From positions 200,093 to 264,092 of the forward strand of contig NZ_BBYJ01000024.1 of the NCBI RefSeq assembly GCF_001528665.1: a stretch of 64,000 bases of DNA, in the 5' to 3' direction. Made by a program: the position numbers and the translations under genes. A model generated the notes under the pieces. That model saw nothing but the letters and a program-made list of their open reading frames with translations. It made no database searches and was not told where the DNA came from. The stretch comes from Microtetraspora malaysiensis. Its GTDB lineage: Bacteria; Actinomycetota; Actinomycetes; Streptosporangiales; Streptosporangiaceae. Below, in pieces: positions 57,697 through 64,000 of this stretch; the first letter of the stretch is position 1; each line of letters opens with the position of its first letter.

Positions 57697-57764
57697 GGCA
57701 CGACACGACACGACACCGGCGACTGCCGGCACTCACCCACGCACGACACGAAAGGCACGGCACA

Positions 57765-58469
57765 ATGGTCAACCGCGACGCCGTCACGCTCGACGACCCG
57801 GTCCGTGAGTCGCTCCGCGGCTTCCACGCGCACCTGGCCCGTCGGCTCGGCCGGGCGGCCGGTTACCTCCCGGAGGTCTCGACCTTCTCCGCGGTATCCG
57901 CCGAGCCGGACGCGGCGGAGTGGGCCGACCTCGCGCGAATGCTCGGTCGCGGCGAACTCGCCGATCTGTTCAGCTGCCCGGCGACCCCGCCTGCGGACTG
58001 GGAGCCGGTCTTCGCTCTCGGCGGCTTCCAGATGATCTGTCCCGCGGGCAGCCACCCCGGTGACGCCGAAGCCGAGCCCGACTCGGGGATAGTCGAACTG
58101 GGCGTCGACGACGTGTCCGAGATGCTTCAGCTCACCGCGCGGACCCAACCGGGACCGTTCTGGCCTCGAACTCACGAACTCGGCACCTATCTGGGTATCC
58201 GCGAGAACGGCGCCCTGGTCGCCATGGCGGGCGAACGGCTCCGTCCCCCTGGATGGACCGAGATCAGCGCCGTCTGCACCGCCCCCGAAGCTCGCGGGCG
58301 AGGTCATGCCGCCCGCCTGGTGCGCGCCCTGGTCGCACGTATCACGTCTCGGAACGATCAACCGTTCCTCCACGTGGCCGAAGCCAACACCCCCGCGCGC
58401 GCACTCTACGAACGGCTCGGCTTCGTGGTCCGAAAGCCCGTGACGTTCCGCGGGTTCCGGACGCCGTAA
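57765..58469 (+). CDS. GNAT family N-acetyltransferase
   Basis: The protein has 234 residues. The C-terminal half is the acetyl-CoA-binding GNAT core: TEISAVCTAPEARGRGHAAR (motif A with R-x-x-G-x-G/A), then LHVAEANTPARALYERLGF (motif B). The N-terminal 100 residues are a substrate domain of the FR47-like group. GAAAGG precedes ATG 57765. The substrate is unknown. A terminator follows at 58478. Confidence 0.92.
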   Translation: MVNRDAVTLDDPVRESLRGFHAHLARRLGRAAGYLPEVSTFSAVSAEPDAAEWADLARMLGRGELADLFSCPATPPADWEPVFALGGFQMICPAGSHPGDAEAEPDSGIVELGVDDVSEMLQLTARTQPGPFWPRTHELGTYLGIRENGALVAMAGERLRPPGWTEISAVCTAPEARGRGHAARLVRALVARITSRNDQPFLHVAEANTPARALYERLGFVVRKPVTFRGFRTP

Positions 58470-58475
58470 CGGATG

Positions 58476-58748
58476 TCAGGGTGGGGGATCCCCACCCTCA
58501 TGGCGCAGCGGTGACGGGCGGCACCCCGCAACTTGGCGGCCGGTACGTGGCAACGGCATGCGTTTCCCCGCATCGGCCACGTCGGACCAGAGTTCGGCGT
58601 CCGCCATCCCGCGGATCAGCGCGTGGCGCGCTTCCGGTGGACGACGACGTCGTCTCCGCGTCCCGGGAGTACGGGCAGGCCGCTTCGCCTCGCCCTTGGT
58701 GCGGTTCACGAACGCGGTGCGGACCTCTTGCCCTGTCAGCGACTTCAT
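58476..58748 (-). pseudogene. Remnant of an FBP-domain (EF-G-binding-like) protein gene
   Basis: The first 23 codons give MKSLTGQEVRTAFVNRTKGE, close to the conserved opening of actinobacterial FBP-domain proteins (related to EF-G-binding fusidic-acid resistance factors of about 165 residues). After AKR the product becomes Arg/Pro-rich and unrelated, and it stops at 90 residues inside the GNAT terminator. The zinc-binding C-terminal domain is absent. I interpret it as a 5' fragment left by deletion. Confidence 0.5.
58478..58498. terminator. Hairpin terminator after the GNAT gene
   Basis: AGGGTGGGG and CCCCACCCT are perfect 9-base arms around GAT, starting 9 bases after the GNAT stop. Confidence 0.65.
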
Positions 58749-58760
58749 GAGTGGGACCAG

Positions 58761-58783
58761 TTTGCCTAAAAGAATTAGGCAAA
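58761..58783. promoter_or_regulatory. TetR operator candidate upstream of the WHG-type tetR gene
   Basis: TTTGCCTAA and TTAGGCAAA are perfect 9-base arms around AAGAA. The AT-rich palindrome lies 35 bases before the TetR start and 13 bases upstream of the divergent FBP remnant start, a typical autoregulatory site. Confidence 0.7.
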
Positions 58784-58817
58784 TACATAATGGTTGTCGC
58801 TAGATGGGAGAAGGGTA

Positions 58818-59387
58818 ATGGTTCGAGTAGGGCTGACCACGGAACGGTTGACCCAGGCGGGTGCGGATCTGGCTGACGAGGTCGGCTTCGAACACGTGAC
58901 CGTCTCGGCGCTCGCCCGGCGGTTCGATGTCAAGGTCGCGAGTCTGTACTCGCACCTGAAGAGCTCCCAGGACCTCAAGACCAAGATCGCCTTGCTCGCT
59001 CTGGAGGAACTCGCCGACCGGGCCGCTGACGCCCTGGCCGGCCGGTCCGGGAAGGACGCCCTGACCGCCTTCGCGAACGTCTACCGCGACTACGCCCGGG
59101 AACATCCCGGCCGCTATGCCGCGGCCCGGCTCAAGCTCGACCCCGAGACGGCGGCCGCCAGCGCCGGCGTCAGGCACGCCCAGATGACGCGGGCGATCCT
59201 GCGCGGCTACGACCTGACGGAGCCGGACCAGACACACGCGGTCCGGATGCTGGGCAGCGTCTTCCACGGCTACGTCAGCCTGGAACTGGCCGGAGGCTTC
59301 AGCCACACCGCCGTCGACTCGCAGGATTCCTGGGCCTGGATCTTGGACTCCCTCGACGCTCTGCTGCGGAACGGAACCACACTCTGA
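58818..59387 (+). CDS. TetR/AcrR family regulator with WHG-type C-terminal domain
   Basis: The protein has 189 residues. Helix-turn-helix at about 28-50 (VTVSALARRFDVKVASLYSHLKSSQDL). The C-terminal domain, with FANVYRDYAREHPGRYAA and LGSVFHGYVSLELAGGF, matches the TetR WHG class. ATG 58818 follows GGGAGAAGGG. Palindrome at 58761-58783 is its probable operator; it may have controlled the now-truncated FBP gene or the hydrolase downstream. Confidence 0.92.
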   Translation: MVRVGLTTERLTQAGADLADEVGFEHVTVSALARRFDVKVASLYSHLKSSQDLKTKIALLALEELADRAADALAGRSGKDALTAFANVYRDYAREHPGRYAAARLKLDPETAAASAGVRHAQMTRAILRGYDLTEPDQTHAVRMLGSVFHGYVSLELAGGFSHTAVDSQDSWAWILDSLDALLRNGTTL

Positions 59388-59462
59388 CCAGCAGAGGGCC
59401 GCACCACCGGAGGCGGTCCGCCGCGCCGCGCGCCGGCGCATCTGAACAATCCAGAAATCTTG

Positions 59463-60656
59463 ATGAACAGGCCGGGGCCGATGAACGCTGAGCACGACTG
59501 GATCACCACACCTGTCACCGCAGACCTCCTGCGCGGTTTCCTCGACCTGGAACGCACGGCGCACGGCCTGCTGCCGCATCGGCTGCCCGCGCGGGCTCGC
59601 CGCCAGATCCCCGACGACCAACTGGCCATGGCCGAGGCCCAGCCCTCCGGCGTGCGGTTGGCCTTCCGCACCCGGGCCACCGCCATCGAACTGGACACGC
59701 TCCCCACCAAGAGGGCCTACCGAGGTCTCCCGGCCCCGGCGGACGGCGTGTACGACCTGCTGGTCGATGGCCGGCTCGCTGCCCAGGCCACGGTGACCGG
59801 CGGCAATGTCCGCATGATCGACATGACCGCCCAGTCCGTCGAACTGCGCGAGGGGCCCGCCGGCACCGCCCGATTCACTGATCTGCCGGCGGGTGACAAG
59901 GACGTCGAAATCTGGCTTCCGCATACGGAGATCACCGAGCTGATCGCCCTGCGCACCGACGCCCCGGTCGAGCCGGCGCCGGACAGCGGGCGCAGGGTGT
60001 GGCTGCACCACGGCAGTTCCATCAGCCACGGCTCGAACGCCGCCCACCCGACCGCCATCTGGCCCGCCCTGGCCGCGGCCCAGGGCGGAGTGGAGCTGGT
60101 CAACCTGGGGTTCGGCGGCAGCGCACTGCTCGACCCGTTCACCGCCCGCGCGATGCGGGACACCCCCGCGGACCTGATCAGCCTCAAGATCGGCATCAAC
60201 GTCGTCAACACCGACGCGATGCGCCTGCGCGCCTTCACCCCTGCGGTCCACGGCTTCCTGGACACCATCCGCGAGGGGCATCCGACCACGCCGCTGCTGG
60301 TCGTGTCCCCCATCCTGTGCCCGGTCCAGGAGGACACCCCCGGCCCCCTCGCGCCCGACTTCGACGGCGGGACCTTGCGTTTCAAGGCCACGGGTGATCC
60401 AGCCGAACGCGCCGCCGGGCGCCTGACACTCAACATCATCCGCGACGAACTCGCCCGGATCGTCAAACAGCGGGCGGCCGACGACCCGAACCTGCACCAC
60501 CTCGACGGCCGTGACCTGTACGGCGGGACCGACTACGCCGAACTCCCGCTGCCCGATGAGGTCCACCCTGATTCCGCAGGGCACCGCCACATCGCCGAGA
60601 AGTTCGCGCGGCTCGCGTTCGGCGACGGCGGCCCCTTCACCACCAAGACCGGCTGA
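59463..60656 (+). CDS. SGNH/GDSL-family hydrolase
   Basis: The protein has 397 residues. Block I is HHGSSISHGSN with nucleophile S186; GFGGSALL (block II), LKIGINV (block III) and DEVHPDS with the catalytic Asp/His (block V) follow. The N-terminal 170 residues form a beta-sandwich-like domain as in carbohydrate-esterase relatives. No signal peptide is seen, so it is probably cytoplasmic. Deacetylation of a sugar or ester is likely; the exact substrate is not. ATG 59463 or ATG 59481 could be used. Confidence 0.88.
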   Translation: MNRPGPMNAEHDWITTPVTADLLRGFLDLERTAHGLLPHRLPARARRQIPDDQLAMAEAQPSGVRLAFRTRATAIELDTLPTKRAYRGLPAPADGVYDLLVDGRLAAQATVTGGNVRMIDMTAQSVELREGPAGTARFTDLPAGDKDVEIWLPHTEITELIALRTDAPVEPAPDSGRRVWLHHGSSISHGSNAAHPTAIWPALAAAQGGVELVNLGFGGSALLDPFTARAMRDTPADLISLKIGINVVNTDAMRLRAFTPAVHGFLDTIREGHPTTPLLVVSPILCPVQEDTPGPLAPDFDGGTLRFKATGDPAERAAGRLTLNIIRDELARIVKQRAADDPNLHHLDGRDLYGGTDYAELPLPDEVHPDSAGHRHIAEKFARLAFGDGGPFTTKTG

Positions 60657-61405
60657 CCAAGCCGTAGTCACGCAGAGGTAGCGCAGCAGCCGCACGGTAC
60701 GGAATGACGTGGACCGCTACCGGCCCACCGAGACCCGAGGCCGCCGTGCGGTTCCCGTTCGCTGCCCCCACTCGTGATCAGCTTCCAGGCCAGGGACGGG
60801 ATCCTGGATGGAGGCCTCCTCGCAGCCGCAAAGGATCACTGTCACGTACCCGCTGTGGCCATCACGGTCACGCCGCCCGCCGACGCTCCGGATTGAACTC
60901 CAGCAAGGTCGAGGCACCGTTGTGGGCGCCGCCGCTGTGTCCGTACGACCACCGGACGCCGGTGAGCGTGGCGATTGGACCATAGCGCTGGAACGCAGCC
61001 GATGCCGGGTCAGTGCTCGGCGACTGGGACGGCGCCGGAGGTTCCGGTGCCCCCTCCTATGACGCTCCTTCCTGTGGTGGTCTCGGCTGTGGCGGCCCCC
61101 GTGGCGTCCCCACCCGCGGCGGCCCCTCCCGTGGCTGCCCCACCTGCGGCGGCCTCTGCTGTGGCGGTGGCATGGGCGCCTGCCCGCTGAGCGTCAGCCC
61201 GGCGTACGTCGGGTCCAGGGCGGGTGGAGTTCGGGCATGCTGCGGGCCCGGCCCGTGGGGGGCCGGATCGCCGGGTGGCCGCCGCGATCAACCTCGCTGA
61301 TCACGGCTGGTAGGCCACGGCTCGCCAAGCGCTGTTCGCAGCTCGCAGCTCGCAGCCCGCTGATCACGGTGGCGGGTCACGGGGTCGTTGTTCAGTGATT
61401 GTTGG
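60657..61405. other. Intergenic region with a gene remnant and low-complexity sequence
   Basis: About 750 bases. It holds the serine-hydrolase remnant at about 60868-61017 and a GGC/GCC-rich low-complexity stretch (61060-61180) plus three copies of GCAGCTC near 61339-61357. CTGATCACGG occurs twice (about 61299 and 61361). No intact gene is visible. Confidence 0.5.
60868..61017 (-). pseudogene. Remnant of a beta-lactamase-family serine hydrolase, C-terminal part
   Basis: One minus-strand frame reads FQRYGPIATLTGVRWSYGHS then GGAHNGASTLLEFNPE before a stop. The YGH-x-G-G segment followed by an ST-LLEFNPE strand is typical of the C-terminal end of class C beta-lactamase-related hydrolases. No start or catalytic SxxK region exists upstream in any frame, so this is a fragment. 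Identification is from the short motif only. Confidence 0.4.
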
Positions 61406-62965
61406 TCACTGTCTGTCGGTCCAGCGTCGGGGGCGGAGCTTGGAATACCGGTGGAACCGCATCGACACGGTCCCGTCCCCCTGATCGATCACCTCTACCC
61501 GATCCGGGTGACGGGACTTCCACTTGTTATCCGCCGCACACAACGGCGCCAGGTTGTCCAAGTTCGTGCGGCCGGTCGGGTACCAGGGCTCGATGTGGTC
61601 GACCTCGGCCAGGTAAGCGGGGACGTCACACCCTTCACGACAGCAGGTCCGATACATGGCCAGGATCGCCTCCCGCTGATCGGCCGAGGCCAGCCGGCGC
61701 GCCCGCCCGAAATCCTTCACGATCCCGTCCGCGTCGCGGAGCACCCGCCTCAGTTCGGCGGTGTAGGCCATCCGGCGGGCGTCCTGCGCGGGGATCGGGG
61801 TGCCGTCCTCCAAAAAGGCCGGTTCCTCCGATTGGCCGGTCAGGGCCTGCTCGGTCACCGACACGTGCATCACGGTCCGCCGCCCGCCCTGCGATAGGCG
61901 GATGGCGAGGGCGTCGGCCATGCGGCGGGGGCGGCTGCGCAGGTCGGTGCTGTCGGTTTTGGCCGCCAGCGGTTCCAGCCAGGTCTTCAGCTGCATCTTC
62001 AGCTCTGGGTCGAGCAGCCCGCTGACGCGGCCCATCCCGTCGGTGGTGTCGGAGATGGTCAGGTGCTGGCGTTCGGTCTTGGCTGCCGCCCGCGCCAGCC
62101 TCCCGTCCGGGTCGATGGTCTCGATGATGGTGTGGCCGGCGCGGGCCACGTCCTCCACCGTCGACGCCGACGCCGACGCTTGTGCAAGCTGGACCAGGAT
62201 CGGTTCGGCCAGTTCGGTTTCGGCGTCGTCCAGATGCCGGGTGGCGGACGCGATCGTCGTCGCATACCCGTATGACAGACGGCCGGAGGCGAACAGGCGG
62301 GCGGTGTGGGGCAGGCGAGGGAGTTGCCGCGCCAGTGTGACGCGTTCTCCGGCGCGGGCGGTGCGTGACCCGGTGGCGGATGCCAGCCATGCTCCGATCG
62401 ACCGCCGCCCGAACAGGTGCTGGCCTTTACCCGCTTCGGCTATCGGGAGGCGGGCGGCGATCGCGGCTTCGGCCAGATCGATCGCGCGGGCCAGGGCGAC
62501 GATCTCTGCCATCGCCACCTCAACCTCGATCCCAGCGCCGGTCTCGGTACTGGTCCCAGCCCTGGCGCCAGGGCCGGTCTCGGTCTCGGCTCCAGCCCCG
62601 GTCTTGGTCTCGCCTGGAACCTTTCCCGCAGCTGCGGCCAGCCGCTCGGCACGGGCGAGCAGGTCGATGACGTCGCGTCCGGCCAGGTTCAGGTCGGGCC
62701 AGTCCGCTATCCGGCTATCACCACCAGCAGCATCCGGGCCCGCACCGTTCTGGCCGTCACCGTCAGCGCTGCCTGCACCAGCGTTTCGCCGGCCGGTGGC
62801 ATCGCCCCGGTCATCAGCGCCCTGGCCATCGGCGGCAGCATCGCCACCGGCCCACCGGTCACCGCCACGCCAATCTGATCCCTGTGCGTCTGTGTCCTGC
62901 GGGGCGCGGCCCGGACGCTGCTCGTCCTCGCGAACGCGGCCCACGCCCAGCTGAGCCTCGCTCAA
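61406..62965 (-). CDS. DUF222 (13E12 repeat)/HNH endonuclease-like protein
   Basis: The protein has up to 519 residues. After an acidic, low-complexity N-terminus (about 1-130, with Gly/Asp/Thr/Glu repeats) is a DUF222 region (AIDLAEAAIAARLPIAE, QLPRLPHTARLFASGRL) and a C-terminal HNH motif CDVPAYLAEVDHIEPW with the later NLAPLCAADNKWK. Actinobacterial genomes often carry many copies of this family, some in mobile contexts; the function is not established. The start is TTG 62965, overlapping the stop of the upstream ORF, but other starts within the low-complexity region are possible. Confidence 0.85.
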   Translation of the reverse strand: MSEAQLGVGRVREDEQRPGRAPQDTDAQGSDWRGGDRWAGGDAAADGQGADDRGDATGRRNAGAGSADGDGQNGAGPDAAGGDSRIADWPDLNLAGRDVIDLLARAERLAAAAGKVPGETKTGAGAETETGPGARAGTSTETGAGIEVEVAMAEIVALARAIDLAEAAIAARLPIAEAGKGQHLFGRRSIGAWLASATGSRTARAGERVTLARQLPRLPHTARLFASGRLSYGYATTIASATRHLDDAETELAEPILVQLAQASASASTVEDVARAGHTIIETIDPDGRLARAAAKTERQHLTISDTTDGMGRVSGLLDPELKMQLKTWLEPLAAKTDSTDLRSRPRRMADALAIRLSQGGRRTVMHVSVTEQALTGQSEEPAFLEDGTPIPAQDARRMAYTAELRRVLRDADGIVKDFGRARRLASADQREAILAMYRTCCREGCDVPAYLAEVDHIEPWYPTGRTNLDNLAPLCAADNKWKSRHPDRVEVIDQGDGTVSMRFHRYSKLRPRRWTDRQ

Positions 62966-63750
62966 GCGGTGCCGGCCTTGCCCTGTCGGCCCGAGTCGTT
63001 CTGCTGCTGATCATCCCGACCGGCCCGCAGGGGACGGTTCACGGACGGCTCGCTGAGGGTGGAGCGGCGGCCTTGCCAGATCCCGTCCCAGGCCGACAGG
63101 TCGTCACGGTCGTACCCGGGCCGCGGCTCGCCACCGCCGTTGGCCTCTTCCCTTGGGTCGGCCGTCTTCGCGCGGGACCGGGTGGGCTCTGCGGGCGCGG
63201 GCGCGGGCGCGATCGGCGATCGCGCTGGATCTGACCGCCGTCCGCCGCTGTCAGGCTTCTGGTCTTCCGCAGCATCCGGGAGGCCGAGCAGCCGCCGCGC
63301 CCAGGACATCGCGGGCGACCTCTGACCCCAGGCCACGCTGCCTGGCCACGACGTCTCGCTCGGCTCGCCGCGTCGCCCACCTCGCCCGTCAGAGCACGCC
63401 GTGGCGTCCGGCTGACCGCGTCGCACGGCTCGCTCGTCAGGGTGGGCCGGGTCGTGTGGGGCGGGATCAAGGGCTCCTTCGCGGCCGCCGGAGCTGCGGG
63501 CGTGATCGAGGAGCACCGCCCCGTAGGAGTCACCGGAGAAGCGACCGGATCCGATGAACGGCGTATGCCGCCTGGACCCGCGCCGCCGTCGCGGGGACGT
63601 GGAAGGCGCGTCAGACGGCCGGGACGGAGGAGCGTCCTCCGGTCGGCGCGACAACAGCACGCCACCCGAAAGCATCATCTCTGCGCACCTCCCCTCCCGG
63701 TCTGACGGTCGAGCCTCTGCGAGAATATCGCTCACGCGTTCGATAGACAA
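62962..63750 (-). CDS. Hypothetical protein upstream of the DUF222/HNH gene
   Basis: The frame encodes 262 residues with no recognised domain. It begins MSIERVSDILAEARPSDREG, which looks like genuine coding sequence, but most of the rest is Arg/Pro/Ser/Gly/Asp-rich and disordered. It overlaps the start of the HNH gene (TTGA). It could be a real coupled gene, or the N-terminal part of the DUF222 protein displaced by a frameshift; I cannot decide between these. Confidence 0.45.
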   Translation of the reverse strand: MSIERVSDILAEARPSDREGRCAEMMLSGGVLLSRRPEDAPPSRPSDAPSTSPRRRRGSRRHTPFIGSGRFSGDSYGAVLLDHARSSGGREGALDPAPHDPAHPDERAVRRGQPDATACSDGRGGRRGEPSETSWPGSVAWGQRSPAMSWARRLLGLPDAAEDQKPDSGGRRSDPARSPIAPAPAPAEPTRSRAKTADPREEANGGGEPRPGYDRDDLSAWDGIWQGRRSTLSEPSVNRPLRAGRDDQQQNDSGRQGKAGTA

Positions 63751-63882
63751 CTCTAAGTAATCACACTTGCACTATTTGTCAGCACTGTGTACAGCATTCT
63801 GTTTGGTGGGCATTCGCCGCCGGAGAGGGCGCGCCAAGGCCAGCGCCTCTGATATCAACGCCTCTGGAGTCGAGGCCCCTCA

Positions 63883-63921
63883 TGTCGGCGTGTCCGGTGT
63901 CGGCGTGTCCGGTGTCGGCGT
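63883..63921. repeat. Tandem repeat of a 15-bp unit near the right end
   Basis: GTCGGCGTGTCCGGT occurs in two full copies followed by a partial third (GTCGGCGT). A plus-strand frame open from GTG 63806 to the window end translates across it as GVSGVGVSGVGV; no family is recognisable, so I do not call a gene. Confidence 0.6.
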
Positions 63922-64000
63922 CATCGCTGCCGACTCCACGAGTTGGCGGCGGGCGAGGGTGGGGCGCCTGCGCAGTAGCGGTCAGCGGATGTCTCGGTCT

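Larger units (their letters stand above)
57069..57764. other. Non-coding region with repeats between fabG-like and GNAT genes
   Basis: About 700 bases between divergent genes. It holds tandem copies of a 20-21 bp unit near 57091-57150 and the hexamer microsatellite at 57669-57696. A short stretch at 57497-57600 has coding-like composition (translation SAADRTHALISERHRAWEP) but lacks a start and has no recognisable family. Confidence 0.5.

Overview
The window is very GC-rich, with codon third positions dominated by G and C, GTG and TTG starts, and many 4-base stop/start overlaps (ATGA, GTGA). Together with the gene families present (LuxR regulators with a GAF domain, a DUF222/HNH protein, rifampin monooxygenase, a PucR regulator, UBP zinc-finger kinase operons) this indicates a filamentous actinomycete chromosome, probably Streptosporangiales-like. 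The family-level placement is inference. I see no rRNA, tRNA, CRISPR array, integrase or transposase gene. One MITE-like element and two gene remnants are present.

Region by region. 1-9.5 kb: the tail of a barnase-type RNase with its barstar inhibitor, an aminoglycoside-adenylyltransferase-like nucleotidyltransferase divergent from a large NACHT/leucine-rich-repeat STAND protein, a proline-rich membrane-anchored protein, an RseP/Rip1 site-2 protease coupled to a YjbR protein, and an MFS exporter divergent from its TetR regulator with a palindromic operator. 9.6-17 kb: a nine-gene V/A-type ATPase operon (stalk H/G-like, C, I, K, F, E, A, B, D), unusual for an actinomycete. 17.1-21.6 kb: a group-3b-like [NiFe] hydrogenase operon (beta, gamma, small and large subunits plus maturation protease). 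21.6-25.3 kb: a membrane-anchored protein, a cytochrome b with an immunoglobulin-like lipoprotein, and a divergent ECF sigma/anti-sigma pair. The lipoprotein gene has a plausible ECF-type promoter.

25.3-33.2 kb: rifampin monooxygenase (rox) with a perfect inverted repeat matching the rifamycin-associated element, a GAF-LuxR regulator divergent from an acyl-CoA ligase, and an operon joining a UBP zinc finger, a cyclic-nucleotide-domain histidine kinase and a response regulator fused to a CxxC-less thioredoxin-reductase-like flavoprotein. 33.6-36.2 kb: pirin, a TPR protein and LtrA.

36.4-50.6 kb: one long leftward operon of ten genes (ABC importer of the spermidine/putrescine type, phosphotriesterase-like hydrolase, hot-dog thioesterase, hydantoinase/oxoprolinase A and B, FAD amine/amino-acid oxidoreductase, thiolase). 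It is divergent from a PucR regulator, with a 29-bp inverted repeat between them. It looks like an uptake-and-degradation pathway for a cyclic amide or related nitrogen compound; the substrate is unknown.

50.7-64 kb: a TetR gene and an AhpD-like operon with twin 22-bp operators, separated by a 211-bp MITE-like element; two acyl-CoA metabolism transcription units (ligase plus enoyl-CoA hydratase; FabG plus MaoC) separated by a strong terminator; a GNAT acetyltransferase preceded by a hexamer microsatellite; a truncated FBP-type gene; a TetR gene with its palindrome; an SGNH hydrolase; a serine-hydrolase remnant; and a DUF222/HNH endonuclease-like protein with an unrecognised ORF upstream.
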